Made by a program: the position numbers and the translations under genes | Part shown: positions 7,201-15,935 of the stretch, one piece after another | Layout: the number at the start of each line of letters is the position of its first letter | Numbering within the stretch: position 1 is the first letter of the stretch | The notes under the pieces: generated by a model | What the model saw: only the letters and a program-made list of their open reading frames with translations | What the model was told of the DNA's origin: nothing | Database searches by the model: none | Source of the DNA: Ardenticatenaceae bacterium | Lineage (GTDB): Bacteria; Chloroflexota; Anaerolineae; Promineifilales; Promineifilaceae | Assembly: GCA_020634215.1 (NCBI GenBank) | Contig: JACKCD010000005.1 | Span: 91,485 to 155,484, forward strand | DNA: 64,000 nucleotides | Direction: 5' to 3'

Positions 7201-8274
7201 CTCTGTTCCCCTACCCCGCAACCAGTTAAGATATTTGGGCACGGCCGTAGTGTAGAGCCAGTAGAGCAACGGCCGTTCTACATAATCCCACGCCCCAATA
7301 TGCCGCACCACCTGCCCCGTGAACCCTTCCTTAAAGCGCCACACCCCCCACATCCGGTCACTTTCCACGAACTCATCGGGCGCGCCCCAAAAATCATACA
7401 CCTCGCACCCTTGCGCCTGCGCCCAGCGAATCGCTTCCCATTGCAGCAGGTAAGTGGGCATTCGGTTGCGCTCTTCATTGGTGGAGGCGCCATACATGTA
7501 GATGGCGCGGTTGCCAAAGCGGACAAGCACCAGGGCAGCCAGCGGGTGGCCTTCATATTCGGCCAAAAATGGTTGCGCCATGCCTGCCTGGTAAAAACTG
7601 TTCCAGCCGTCGAGGTAGTAGTCGAGGGGGCGAATGGTGAAACCGTCACGAACGGCCGTTTCGCGGTACATCTCGGCAATGGTAGCAAAATCTGCCGGGG
7701 TTCCCAGCCGCACCACCACATCTTTACGGCCGGCCAGCCGGATGTTGTAGCGCGTTTTGGGCTTCATCGCCGCCAGCAGCTCCTCTTCCGGCCGGCCAAG
7801 AGCCAATTCCACCGTGTTGCGGAATTGAATCTGGTCAGCCGAGAAACGCCAGCCGCGAGCCTGTAGCTCTTGGGTAAATTGGCGGCCAATCGGCGACAGC
7901 CGTTCGGCTCCAGCCCCCAACTTTTGACCACATCAGGTCAATCTTAATAAAATCGCCCGCTCCCGCCGCGCCACCTTCTCCAACTCCGCCAGCACCCGCT
8001 GCCGCAGGTCGCCGTCGTTGTAGTTGAGGATAGGGCCTTTGGGGACATAGAGAATGCAGTAAGGCAGCCGGGGCAGCTTGCGTTTCAGCACCATCGCCGC
8101 CGCCTGCGGCTCCCAACGGCTTTCGCCCACCGTCAGCAGCAGCGGCTGCATCTCCCAACCCCAGCGGGCTTTGAACGCACCCCAAGCCCAGCTTTGCAAG
8201 GCGTGGGGGTTGGGCAAGCCACCAACTGCCTGATCCCAGACGACGGGGGAGGTTTCGCGTTTGAAAGTAGCCAT
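7192..8274 (-). pseudogene. FemAB/FemX-type peptidoglycan-bridge aminoacyltransferase, disrupted
   Basis: The two parts of one FemAB-family (GNAT-fold, tRNA-dependent aminoacyltransferase) protein lie in the same frame but are separated by a TGA near 7930. The N-part (from ATG 8274) has H-A-L-Q-S-W-A-W-G and Y-V-P-K-G-P; the C-part has K-T-R-Y-N-I-R-L-A, Y-M-Y-G-A-S-T-N-E-E-R-N-R-M-P and Y-D-F-W-G-A-P. Adding one base back to each of three homopolymer runs restores the family sequence I-L-L-K-I-D-P-D-V-V-K-S-W-G-A-G at the break. So the gene is either recently inactivated or affected by sequencing errors. Expected role: adding amino acids to the peptidoglycan or lipid-II stem peptide. An intact paralogue follows upstream (8351-9406). 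Confidence 0.82.
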
Positions 8275-8279
8275 TTTTT

Positions 8280-8352
8280 CAGTAATCGGTAATCCGTAAT
8301 CAGTAATCGGTAGAAAAGGTCACTGATTACCGATTACTGGTTACTGATTACT
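8280..8352. repeat. Heptad hairpin, GTAATCA/TGATTAC family
   Basis: Left arm of GTAATCG/GTAATCA units and right arm of TGATTAC/CGATTAC units with a 7-base period, forming a long imperfect hairpin between the two FemAB-type genes. The same family recurs at 26866-26937 and inside the gene at 46716-48962 (about 47640-47671). Confidence 0.85.
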
Positions 8353-9406
8353 ACCCTCGCTTCCGCCACCAGTTATAGAGCGACTTAATGCGCTGATTAT
8401 AAACGCGGTCAGCGGGGCCAACGGTGCGCCAAAGCTGGCCGCCAAAGCCCCGTTTGAAGCGGTAGACAGGCCACAGACCGTCGCTGCGCTCCTGAAAGCT
8501 GGCTTCAAGTGTCTCTTCATCGGCATCAGGCACGCCCCACAGGTCGTAGTGGGTGCAGCCGCGCTGTTTGGCCCACTGAATAGCGGCCCATTGCACGGCG
8601 TAGCTGGGCATTCGGTTGCGCTCTTCGCTGCTGGATGCGCCGTAGAGATAAACGGCCGTTTTGCCCACCGCCGCAATCATGACCGCCGCTAACGGCCGTT
8701 TTTCATACTCCGCCAGCAGTAACGTCAACTGATCTGGCGCAAACAGATCGTACACATCCCGGTAATATTCCGGCGCATGAATGCCAAAGCTATCACGCTG
8801 CCCTGTTTGCTGCATCAGCTTGTAAAAAACCGGCAAATCGGTGCGGCTCCCGGCACGCACCTCAACCTCCTTGCGTGCCGACAGGCGAATGTTGTAGCGC
8901 GTTTTTTGGTGCATGGCGGCCAAAATGTCATCGTCGCTCCCCTGAATATCTACCATCAGCGTGCGCGGTGGCTGGATGGTGTCGGTTTCGGGCGACAGGC
9001 CATGCTGCTGGCAATAGGCCGCCCAGTTGGGCGTGGCGTGGCTCCACAGCAGCGGCTCCATTTTCACCAGCCCCACGCCGCGCTGGTAGGCCGAATGGTC
9101 AATTTGGTTAAGCAGCACTGTCACCTGCTCCTCATCGTCCCAATCCACCAGCGGGCCGTGGGGGATGTAGCCAATTTTGGCAATGCCCATGGCGGCAGAA
9201 CGGTAGAGGATTTGGGCACCGGCGGCTAAACGGCCGTCTTTTTTCAGCCACACGCGGTGGGACGACCAGCCAAAGCGGTTTTTGAGCCGCGCCCAATTAT
9301 GCAGTTGCAGCAAGCTGCCGTTGGGGTGGTTTAACACAAATTCATCCCAGGCGGCATCGTCTGCTGAATAAGGCTTTTCGCCGAGTTCAAATAGCTTGTC
9401 AAACAT
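8351..9406 (-). CDS. FemAB/FemX-type aminoacyltransferase
   Basis: A 351-residue intact member of the FemAB family, with two GNAT-like halves. Visible family motifs: N-G-S-L-L-Q-L-H-N-W-A-R-L-K near residue 29, Y-I-P-H-G-P-L near 80, Q-K-T-R-Y-N-I-R-L-S-A-R-K near 168, Y-L-Y-G-A-S-S-S-E-E-R-N-R-M-P near 255, H-Y-D-L-W-G-V-P near 288, and Y-R-F-K-R-G-F-G-G near 315. The family transfers amino acids from aminoacyl-tRNA to peptidoglycan precursors; some members act on other substrates. The C-terminal W-R-K-R-G and stop lie in the heptad repeat boundary. Its paralogue at 7192-8274 is disrupted, so this copy may supply the activity alone. Confidence 0.85.
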   Translation of the reverse strand: MFDKLFELGEKPYSADDAAWDEFVLNHPNGSLLQLHNWARLKNRFGWSSHRVWLKKDGRLAAGAQILYRSAAMGIAKIGYIPHGPLVDWDDEEQVTVLLNQIDHSAYQRGVGLVKMEPLLWSHATPNWAAYCQQHGLSPETDTIQPPRTLMVDIQGSDDDILAAMHQKTRYNIRLSARKEVEVRAGSRTDLPVFYKLMQQTGQRDSFGIHAPEYYRDVYDLFAPDQLTLLLAEYEKRPLAAVMIAAVGKTAVYLYGASSSEERNRMPSYAVQWAAIQWAKQRGCTHYDLWGVPDADEETLEASFQERSDGLWPVYRFKRGFGGQLWRTVGPADRVYNQRIKSLYNWWRKRG

Positions 9407-9489
9407 CGGGGGGATTATAGGAAAAAGTGGGCGACTTTGCGAGTGGCTGGGGGGGTGTTACAATCTGATTGCTATTTTGACGGTCTTTT

Positions 9490-9560
9490 AGAGATTGGGG
9501 ATTGGAGATTGGAGATTGACGCTGCTGAGGCACCAATCTCCAACTCCAATCTCCAATATT
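9490..9560. repeat. Heptad hairpin, GGAGATT/AATCTCC family
   Basis: Left arm with GGGGATTGGAGATTGGAGATT, right arm with AATCTCCAACTCCAATCTCC, loop of about 20 nt. It is placed immediately before the zinc-ribbon gene at 9572. This is the most frequent heptad family in the window. Confidence 0.88.
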
Positions 9561-9571
9561 TGTGCAAACCC

Positions 9572-10270
9572 ATGAGCCAGATTCAACAGCTTTACCGACT
9601 ACAGCAGATGGACACGGAAATTCGCCAGAAGAAGCAGCGACTGACGGAGGTTTTGCGGGCGCAGAGGGAGACGGAGGCGTTGTTGGCGGCGCGGGAGCGG
9701 GAAAAAACGGCCGTTTCTACCCTCAAAAAATGGCAAAGCAGCCACAACAACTTGAGCTTGGAACTGGGCAGCTTGAACAGCAAGGCCAAAAGTGCCGAAA
9801 ATCGCCTGTATTCCGGCAATGTTAAAAACCCCAAAGAGCTAACTGATTTGCAAGACCAGATTGCGGCGATGGGGCGGCAGCGCGGCGGGCTGGAAGAGCA
9901 AATGCTGGAAGCGATGATTATGATCGAGGATGCCGAAGCGGAAGCAAAGGCTGCTACCGAGGCGCGAACGGTTGAGGAGTCCCAATGGCAGCAAGCGCAG
10001 GCGGATTACAAGGAAGAGCAAAACACGCTGGCGCTGCGGCTGCATCACCTGCTGGGGCTGCGACCCAAGCAGGCGGCGCAAATTGAGCCAAAGCTGCTGC
10101 AAGATTATGAACGCATTGGGCAACGCAATGGGGGCGAGGCGGTCGCCGTGCTGAAGATCAACAGGTGCCAGGGGTGTTTGCTGACGGTTTCGGCTAACAA
10201 AGTGAAAGAGGTGGTGGAGGGACAAGTGACCCATTGCGGTGGCTGTGGCCGGATATTGGTTGCGGTTTAG
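9572..10270 (+). CDS. Coiled-coil protein with C4-type zinc ribbon
   Basis: A 232-residue protein of the COG1579 family. Residues 1-175 are almost entirely charged heptad-like helix, a long antiparallel coiled coil. The C-terminus is a four-cysteine zinc ribbon (C-Q-G-C near residue 200, C-G-G-C near 223). A central N-P-K-E-L-T-D-L-Q motif is typical. Homologues bind nucleic acid or act as adaptors; the function is not settled. The start at the ATG just after the heptad repeat is chosen because upstream codons belong to that repeat. An AACGGCCGTT copy at 9706 coincides with a switch from G-rich to C/A-rich sequence within the coiled coil. Confidence 0.85.
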   Translation: MSQIQQLYRLQQMDTEIRQKKQRLTEVLRAQRETEALLAAREREKTAVSTLKKWQSSHNNLSLELGSLNSKAKSAENRLYSGNVKNPKELTDLQDQIAAMGRQRGGLEEQMLEAMIMIEDAEAEAKAATEARTVEESQWQQAQADYKEEQNTLALRLHHLLGLRPKQAAQIEPKLLQDYERIGQRNGGEAVAVLKINRCQGCLLTVSANKVKEVVEGQVTHCGGCGRILVAV

Positions 10271-10378
10271 CCGAAGCTGTAAAAATCAGGTAAAAAATAG
10301 TACTGTAGTCATCAGTGTAGGTTATACTGTGCAGAAATGCGTTGCCCGTTATGGGACATTTTTATGTAAGAGGCCTAC

Positions 10379-10864
10379 ATGACAGAATCGAACGTTGATC
10401 CCCGCTATGTTGACACACAAAAGCTTGTTCGCCGCCGACATCAGTCGCACAAACGCCCGAAATCAGTTAAAGAGAAGTTTATAAACGGCCGTTTCCCCGA
10501 TCTTCTGTTGCTGCTTGCCGTCATTATTGCCGGGCTGGCGTTAATAGAAGGGTTTTCACTGGAAGCAGGCAGCGTGGCTGGTGGCGTAAGGGCTTTGGCA
10601 AGGGAAACAGTGGCTATTTTGCTTGGCTTACCCACCTTCACCATTGGGGTATTCCTGGGGCTGTGGCGCTTGCGCTGGCGCATCAATCGCTACGAAGGGT
10701 GGTGGAATACCTACTGCCCGGATTGCCAAAGTAAAGAGTTAAAGCGCACCCGTAGACGGCCGTTTGATCGGCTGCTGGGTTGGCTGGGCATTCCCGTGCG
10801 TCGCTACATTTGTGCTGACTGCCAGTGGGAAGGTCGCCGCGTTGACCCGTGGCGGGTGCAGTAG
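10379..10864 (+). CDS. Membrane protein with zinc-ribbon-like cytoplasmic tail
   Basis: A 161-residue protein not assigned to a named family. It has a basic N-terminus (residues 15-37), two hydrophobic segments (about 41-60 and 78-98), and a C-terminal domain with C-P-D-C near residue 116 and C-A-D-C near 143, spaced like a treble-clef or zinc-ribbon. The domain between is basic. The preceding gap (10271-10378) has TTATACT near 10322 that could be a -10 element. Likely a small inner-membrane protein with a nucleic-acid or protein-binding tail; function unknown. Confidence 0.6.
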   Translation: MTESNVDPRYVDTQKLVRRRHQSHKRPKSVKEKFINGRFPDLLLLLAVIIAGLALIEGFSLEAGSVAGGVRALARETVAILLGLPTFTIGVFLGLWRLRWRINRYEGWWNTYCPDCQSKELKRTRRRPFDRLLGWLGIPVRRYICADCQWEGRRVDPWRVQ

Positions 10865-10898
10865 CAGCATTAGCTGGAGGATTCATTCAATAACTTAC

Positions 10899-10962
10899 GG
10901 GAGATTGGCGATCAGAGATTGGTAATCTCCAATCTCTAATCGCCAATCTCCAATCGCCAAAA
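10899..10962. repeat. Heptad hairpin, GGAGATT/AATCTCC family
   Basis: Left arm GGGAGATTGGCGATCAGAGA, right arm built of AATCTCC/AATCGCC units, short loop. Located in the leader of the Nudix gene. Confidence 0.85.
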
Positions 10963-10980
10963 TTGCCAAGTTATCAACAA

Positions 10981-11607
10981 ATGCCCACCAACTGGCTGAC
11001 CTGGGTGCAGCAAATCCAGGCCATTGCCCAAAGCGGCTTAACGTTTAGCCGCGATATCTATGATATTGAGCGATATGAACACCTGCGGCTGCTGGCGGCG
11101 GAGATGATGGCTGCTGCAACGGGTGGCGATGTTGAGCAAATTGTGGAGGTGTTTACCGCCCAAGCTGGCTATGCCACGCCCAAAGTGGATGTGCGCGGGG
11201 TGGTTTTCCGCGAAGACGGCAAGCTGCTGCTGGTGAAAGAGCGCAGCGACATGCGCTGGACGCTGCCGGGGGGATGGTGTGATGTGGGGGAAACGCCGGC
11301 CGAAAATGTGGTCAAAGAGGTGTTTGAAGAGTCAGGCTTTCTGACGCGGGCGGTGAAGCTGCTGGCTGTTTATGACAACCACCGCCACCCTCATGAGCCG
11401 CGCAACCCGTTTCAAACGTATAAGCTGATGTTTCGCTGTGAGATTGTGGGGGGCGAGGCGACGGCGGGGGTGGAAACGGCCGTTGTTGACTTCTTCGCCG
11501 AACACGAAATCCCCGCTAACTTATCACGTGGCCGCGTGACAGACCAACAAATTGCCCGCGTTTTTGCCCATTACCACCACCCCGAATGGTCTACCGACTT
11601 TGATTAA
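10981..11607 (+). CDS. NUDIX hydrolase with N-terminal helical domain
   Basis: A 208-residue protein: an N-terminal helical extension (1-65) that is common in one Nudix subfamily of ADP-ribose/ADP-sugar-type hydrolases, followed by the Nudix fold. The Nudix box at about residues 96-118 reads G-G-W-C-D-V-G-E-T-P, then K-E-V-F-E-E-S-G-F, preserving the G(x5)E(x7)xExxEExG pattern, with the usual Arg replaced by Lys. It should hydrolyse a nucleoside diphosphate linked to another moiety, with Mg2+. The exact substrate cannot be told. The ATG at 10981 is used; an in-frame TTG at 10963 falls next to the repeat. Its TAA overlaps the stop of the convergent response regulator in a shared TTAA. Confidence 0.82.
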   Translation: MPTNWLTWVQQIQAIAQSGLTFSRDIYDIERYEHLRLLAAEMMAAATGGDVEQIVEVFTAQAGYATPKVDVRGVVFREDGKLLLVKERSDMRWTLPGGWCDVGETPAENVVKEVFEESGFLTRAVKLLAVYDNHRHPHEPRNPFQTYKLMFRCEIVGGEATAGVETAVVDFFAEHEIPANLSRGRVTDQQIARVFAHYHHPEWSTDFD

Positions 11608-12242
11608 CCTAATCCAGCATCGCGGGCGCGGATGATGGCTTGAGCGCGGTCGGCCACCTGGAGTTTGGCGAAGATGTTGGAGACGTGGTTGCGGACAGTT
11701 TTGATGCTGAGGGTAAGCTGTTGGGAGATGTCGCCGTTGCTGTGGCCTTGGGCAATTAGTGCCAACACCTCTTGCTCCCGTTCGGTAAGCTGAGGGAAGG
11801 GGGTGGCGATGGGGGCGGGGGTGGCAAAAAAGGTCATGAGGCGGGTGGCGATGTTGGCTCCAAAGAGGGCTTCGCCGCGAGAAACGGCCGTTATCACCCG
11901 CACCATCTCTTCCTGATCCGCCCCTTTTAAGACATACCCCCGCGCTCCGGCTCGCATGGCGGCAAAAACAGAGTCATCGTCCTCGAACATGGTCACCATA
12001 ATGACCCCGATGTGGGGGCTGGTGTGGACGATTTGGCGGGTAGCTTCGATTCCGTTGAGATCGGGCATTTGGATGTCCATCAACACCACGTCGGGTTGGA
12101 GCGACTGAGCAAGGGCAATGGCTTCGCGGCCGGTTTGGGCTTCACCAACAACGGCCGTTTGTGGCAGCGAGCCAAACAACGCTTTTAGGCCACTGCGAAA
12201 GAGGGCATGGTCGTCGGCAATGAGAATGCGAATAGGTTCCAT
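11604..12242 (-). CDS. NarL/FixJ-family response regulator
   Basis: A 212-residue regulator: receiver domain (1-120) with acidic pocket I-A-D-D-H, phospho-acceptor in V-V-L-M-D-I-Q-M-P, conserved K in Y-V-L-K-G-A, then a LuxR-type helix-turn-helix (about 145-205) with L-T-E-R-E-Q-E-V-L-A-L-I-A-Q-G and S-I-K-T-V-R-N-H-V-S-N-I. Its likely kinase is the 706-residue NarX-like sensor at 13218-15338, which is on the same strand with only a methyltransferase gene between. Outputs are unknown. Confidence 0.92.
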   Translation of the reverse strand: MEPIRILIADDHALFRSGLKALFGSLPQTAVVGEAQTGREAIALAQSLQPDVVLMDIQMPDLNGIEATRQIVHTSPHIGVIMVTMFEDDDSVFAAMRAGARGYVLKGADQEEMVRVITAVSRGEALFGANIATRLMTFFATPAPIATPFPQLTEREQEVLALIAQGHSNGDISQQLTLSIKTVRNHVSNIFAKLQVADRAQAIIRARDAGLG

Positions 12243-12245
12243 GAT

Positions 12246-13034
12246 TTAGACTTTCACGCCACGCACAGCCCAGGCTCGTAGGGTCAGGGGGATAGTGCCA
12301 TCGGGTTGGATGGGAAGCTGCTGCTGCAATTGGGCGGCGAGAGATGATTGCTGTGTGGGTGTGAGGGCGGCGACATAGCTGGGGGCGGGGCCGTTTTTGC
12401 CGAGAAAGGGGTGCCAGTAGTCATCGAAATGGGGGAAAACGGCCGTTATTTCCAGTGGTTGCACCGTCACTTCCACCAAACCCGCCGCGTGAAACAACGC
12501 CGCTAATGGTGCTGGCTGGCAGACGGGGAACCGTTTACCTTCATCTAAAGCGGCTGCTTGGGGGTCGAGGGCAGTGGCTGCGTCCCAAAAATAGCGCAAC
12601 ATCTGCATTTCGCCAGCATAATCCCAGACATAAAGGGCGACTGTACCACCAGGTTTGGCAGCGCGGTGCATTTGGTTAACGGCCGTTTGCGGTTCGGGGA
12701 AAAAGTTTAGCGCCAGCCCCGAAACTACCCAGTCATACCAGTTGTCATTGACGGGTAGATCTAGCGCACTGCCGACGCGAAAATCATAAATCGCTTCTGG
12801 GTGAAACTGCCGGGCATACTGGATAAAGCCAGCGGCAAAATCTATGCCTGTTACGTGCTGCGGCTGGCTCCATTGCCCAATCAACTCGCTGAGTGCGCCT
12901 GTACCACAGCCCACATCAAGCCAACGGCCGTTTTCTGCCGCCCCCAACCAACGCAAAAACGCCTGGGCTATCGGACGGCTCCATCGCCCCATAAACAGCT
13001 CATAAGCCTCGCCCAATTCCCAAAGGTCATTCAT
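12246..13034 (-). CDS. Class I SAM-dependent methyltransferase
   Basis: A 262-residue methyltransferase of the Methyltransf_11/25 type. The start M-N-D-L-W-E-L-G is chosen over longer frames because upstream codons fall in a CACAGAG repeat region. SAM-binding motif I is W-L-D-V-G-C-G-T-G-A-L-S near residue 45; motif II has V-T-G-I-D-F-A; motif III has D-W-V-V-S-G-L-A-L-N-F-F. The N-terminal Y-E-L-F-M-G-R-W-S-R pattern is frequent in a family of unknown-substrate methyltransferases. It stands three bases from the response regulator gene and may be co-transcribed with it. Substrate not predictable. Confidence 0.85.
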   Translation of the reverse strand: MNDLWELGEAYELFMGRWSRPIAQAFLRWLGAAENGRWLDVGCGTGALSELIGQWSQPQHVTGIDFAAGFIQYARQFHPEAIYDFRVGSALDLPVNDNWYDWVVSGLALNFFPEPQTAVNQMHRAAKPGGTVALYVWDYAGEMQMLRYFWDAATALDPQAAALDEGKRFPVCQPAPLAALFHAAGLVEVTVQPLEITAVFPHFDDYWHPFLGKNGPAPSYVAALTPTQQSSLAAQLQQQLPIQPDGTIPLTLRAWAVRGVKV

Positions 13035-13085
13035 AGCAACCTGCCTGCCTTTTCCTAACTTGGACAAGTCAGAACCAAAGACATT

Positions 13086-13193
13086 ACACAGAGGTTCACA
13101 GAGAAGACACAGAGAAGCAAAGAGAAGAAAGGTGTTGCTTGTCTTGCTTCCTCTGTGAACCTCTTTCCTATCTCTGTGCAACTCTGTGTCACT
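13086..13193. repeat. CACAGAG/CTCTGTG inverted repeat array
   Basis: Left arm of CACAGAGGTTCACAGAGAAG units, right arm of CCTCTGTGAACCTCT and CTCTGTG units, forming a long imperfect hairpin. It fills most of the gap between the sensor kinase and methyltransferase genes on the minus strand. Confidence 0.8.
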
Positions 13194-13217
13194 TACAAGA
13201 ATTTCATCGTTCAGGTC

Positions 13218-15338
13218 CTAAAAAGGTAAACACACCCTAATTATAGTGCCACTGCCGGGCTGTGATTCAATTTGGAAAGTGCCGCCAAGTTCGGCCGTGC
13301 GCTCGCGCATGGATGATAGCCCGATTCCATTGCGGTAGTCAATTGGCAAACCGATGCCATTATCACGGATTTCCAAATGGAGGCCGCTGTTGATTTCCAG
13401 GTGAAGCTGACAGCTTTGGGCATGGGCGTGGCGGATGGTGTTGGTGAGGGCTTCGAGGGCGATGCGGTAGGCGGCGACTTCGACGGCGGCAGGGAGGGGG
13501 GGCAGGGTTTCGGGGGCGATAAGGGTGATGGACAATCTGCCGTTTTGCCGGGCAATATGCTCTTGCAAAGCGGAAACCAGCCCTAATTGGTCGAGGGCGG
13601 CGGGGCGCAGTTCGTTGACCAGGCGGCGGATGTCGCTGATGGCGTTTTGGATTTCCCCTTTGAGTTCACACAGGAGCTGGTTGGTGGCGGCGGGATTTTG
13701 CCCCAATTGGTTACGGGCGGCATCTGCCTTGAGGCTGAGGGTGGCAAGCTGGGGGCCGAGGCCGTCGTGGAGGTCGCGGCGGATGCGGCGGCGTTCTTCT
13801 TCGCGGGTGGTGACGAGTTGTTGACGGGAGCGTTGCAGGTCGTGGGTGAGCTGGGTGGCGTAAACGGCCGTTCCTGCCTGCCGCGCCACATTTTCCAACA
13901 GCCGTGTTTCCGCCGGATCAAACGTCTCGCCCGGCGCACGGGAGGCAACCAGAAGCTGGCCGATGAGGGTGGATTGATAGGTGAGGGGGAAAGCGTGGGG
14001 CGTGGGGTGTGGGGTGTGGTGCGTGGGATAGGCGGCCAAAATCTCCCCTGCTCCCCCGTCCCCTTGCTTCCCTGCTCCCACAATCGCTACATACGGTAGC
14101 TTCAACGTTTGGGCAATGGTTTGGACGAGAGCGGGGAGGGTTTGGGCAGGAACGGCCGTTTCTTCCAGCCGTTTGCCCAGGGTGGTGAGGACGGTGATGG
14201 GGTCGTCCCGTTCGCCGTACATGAGGCGGTTAACGGCCGTTTGCAGCCGCTGGCGCAGGGGGTTGAAGAGGATGGCGATGAGGCCGGTGGCAAGTGTAGA
14301 AAGGGCGAGGCTGTTGCCACTTTGGAAAAGGTTGCTAAGGAGGCCGACGACCAGGATGTAGAAGATGGTGACGAGCAGGGTGAGGCTGCCATAAACGGCC
14401 GTGCGGTTAATAATCAGATCAACGTTCCAGAGACGGTAGCGCAAGATGGAAAAGGCAATGGCTAAGGGTAGCCAAGCGGCGGTCAGGAGTTCAAGGTGGA
14501 GGATGATGAAGTGATGAACGGCCGTTTGGCGTAAATGAAAAAGCGCAAAAAAGAAAATCGCGCCAAAGGGAACAAGCACAATACCCAGCAGCCCCAGCAA
14601 CGCCCACTTTGTCTGCTGCTTTTGTTCCGCCGATGCGATCCAGCGGTAGCGATAAATCTGGCTTGCTAGCCCCACCAATAAAGCCAGCATCAAGCTCCCC
14701 ATAAACAGAACCCAGCCCAGGTCATCCTCACCCAGCAAGAAGGGCCACTTGTTTTCTAGCCAACGGCTAACGGCCGGAAAACTGAACAAAACACCCCATA
14801 AAAATGCGTTGCCAACTGCCAGCCGCGCTGCCCATCGCCAGTGACGCGGTCGAAATTGGCCGTCGGGAAAAAGGTAGAACAGTGACAGCATGGAAGCCAC
14901 GACCAACAACGTGGTCACGCTGGCGAGGTTGGGTAGCAGTTGGGTGAGCAGGCGGGGAAAGCGCACATGGTCAATATTGAATGAGATCAAATAGAAAGCC
15001 CCAAGGAGCAGGAGATTGGTGGAAATGAGGAGAACAACGGCCGTTTGCCATTTACGCCAAGCGAGCATCAACCCTGTGCCGATAAACACAAGCCCTACCA
15101 ACGTCCGCCAAAAAGCCAGCCAACCGGTAAAGGTGAAAATGGAAGCAAAGAATTGGCTGGCGAACGGCCACGCTTCTCCCACCTGCCATTCGGCACGAAT
15201 GTCTTTCGCTAGATGCGGCATGTTCGCCACCAACAGGCTAATGACAAGAAAACAAACGGCCGTCCAGCCCAGCCGTGCCAGCAGCAGGTGGTGGCGGGTG
15301 AAGGTGGTGCGGAGGGTGGAGAGAAGGGGGCTAGCCAT
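13218..15338 (-). CDS. NarX-type membrane sensor histidine kinase with GAF domain
   Basis: A 706-residue sensor: about nine or ten membrane segments in residues 15-345, a GAF-like domain (about 385-490), then a HisKA_3 dimerisation domain with R-E-E-E-R-R-R-I-R-R-D-L-H-D-G-L-G containing the phospho-accepting His near 520, and an HATPase domain with N-T-I-R-H-A-H, D-N-G-I-G-L and G-S-G-T motifs. It should phosphorylate the NarL-type regulator at 11604-12242. Within the GAF domain, two period-7 repeat tracts (13993-14028, 14041-14080) encode the low-complexity segments H-H-T-P-H-P-T-P-H and G-K-Q-G-D-G-G-A-G, which look like in-frame repeat insertions. Confidence 0.9.
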   Translation of the reverse strand: MASPLLSTLRTTFTRHHLLLARLGWTAVCFLVISLLVANMPHLAKDIRAEWQVGEAWPFASQFFASIFTFTGWLAFWRTLVGLVFIGTGLMLAWRKWQTAVVLLISTNLLLLGAFYLISFNIDHVRFPRLLTQLLPNLASVTTLLVVASMLSLFYLFPDGQFRPRHWRWAARLAVGNAFLWGVLFSFPAVSRWLENKWPFLLGEDDLGWVLFMGSLMLALLVGLASQIYRYRWIASAEQKQQTKWALLGLLGIVLVPFGAIFFFALFHLRQTAVHHFIILHLELLTAAWLPLAIAFSILRYRLWNVDLIINRTAVYGSLTLLVTIFYILVVGLLSNLFQSGNSLALSTLATGLIAILFNPLRQRLQTAVNRLMYGERDDPITVLTTLGKRLEETAVPAQTLPALVQTIAQTLKLPYVAIVGAGKQGDGGAGEILAAYPTHHTPHPTPHAFPLTYQSTLIGQLLVASRAPGETFDPAETRLLENVARQAGTAVYATQLTHDLQRSRQQLVTTREEERRRIRRDLHDGLGPQLATLSLKADAARNQLGQNPAATNQLLCELKGEIQNAISDIRRLVNELRPAALDQLGLVSALQEHIARQNGRLSITLIAPETLPPLPAAVEVAAYRIALEALTNTIRHAHAQSCQLHLEINSGLHLEIRDNGIGLPIDYRNGIGLSSMRERTAELGGTFQIESQPGSGTIIRVCLPF
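13993..14080. repeat. Heptad tracts inside the sensor kinase gene
   Basis: CGTGGGG/TGTGGGG units (13993-14028), then CTCCCCTGCTCCCCCGTCCC-type units (to 14080), in opposite G/C polarity with a short spacer, as in the intergenic hairpins but inside a coding sequence and in frame. Confidence 0.75.
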
Positions 15339-15348
15339 GTTGAACTAT

Positions 15349-15912
15349 CTACTTGATCGCCCAAGATCGGTGCAAATCCGAATCGGATGTATTGGCTTGT
15401 AAGACATAGCCAAGCCAAGCTAGGAAAAAGGCCATGATGGCAAAAAGTGTGAAGGATAGCCAACCGGGTACATTCAGCCATTGTCCAGTTACCAGATGAT
15501 AACCATTGGCACCAAGTACAATGAACGGCCACATAAAGCCTGCCAGCAGTGGCAAGCCATTGCCATAGGGCATGGGTTTCACCCGTAAGATAATCAGCCC
15601 AAAAGCCAATAATCCTGCGAACATGACGACCATGGCATTGTTCATGGTTGGTCGCCAACTTTCAGCCCCTATTGCCAGCAATAGACTGGCGACGATTCCG
15701 GCCACACCCCCTAAAATGCCGATGCTCAAAGCGATTTTGCCTAGCTGACTGGCCTGTTCGCCATAACGAGCGTATAGCCCTAACAACCCCAGAGTAATAA
15801 GCAAAATGGCAACGAGGAAGGCTGTGGGTACAGGCACAAAGGTTAAAAGCAGGGCAACGGCCGCTCCTACCAATCCCCAACCACTCAAGCGGATAAAGGT
15901 ACTTTTGGTCAT
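15349..15912 (-). CDS. Hypothetical multi-pass membrane protein
   Basis: A 187-residue very hydrophobic protein with about six membrane segments and no recognised family. The ATG chosen follows GAGG by 6 nt; an ATG two codons upstream overlaps the site. It ends ten bases before the sensor kinase start and follows another membrane protein (15936-16553), so the three may form an operon in which the small membrane proteins assist or are sensed by the kinase. That link is an inference from adjacency only. Confidence 0.65.
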   Translation of the reverse strand: MTKSTFIRLSGWGLVGAAVALLLTFVPVPTAFLVAILLITLGLLGLYARYGEQASQLGKIALSIGILGGVAGIVASLLLAIGAESWRPTMNNAMVVMFAGLLAFGLIILRVKPMPYGNGLPLLAGFMWPFIVLGANGYHLVTGQWLNVPGWLSFTLFAIMAFFLAWLGYVLQANTSDSDLHRSWAIK

Positions 15913-15935
15913 GTTCATCCTCAATAGCCATTGTG

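Noticed and set aside
7900..7960. TGA in the FemX-like gene considered as a second selenocysteine codon
   Set aside because: No FemAB protein uses Cys or Sec there, no SECIS hairpin follows, and three homopolymer corrections restore the conserved I-D-P-D-V sequence.
9490..10962. GGAGATT-type tandem units considered as a CRISPR array
   Set aside because: Units are 7 bases with no unique spacers, are arranged as inverted arms, and no cas gene is near.
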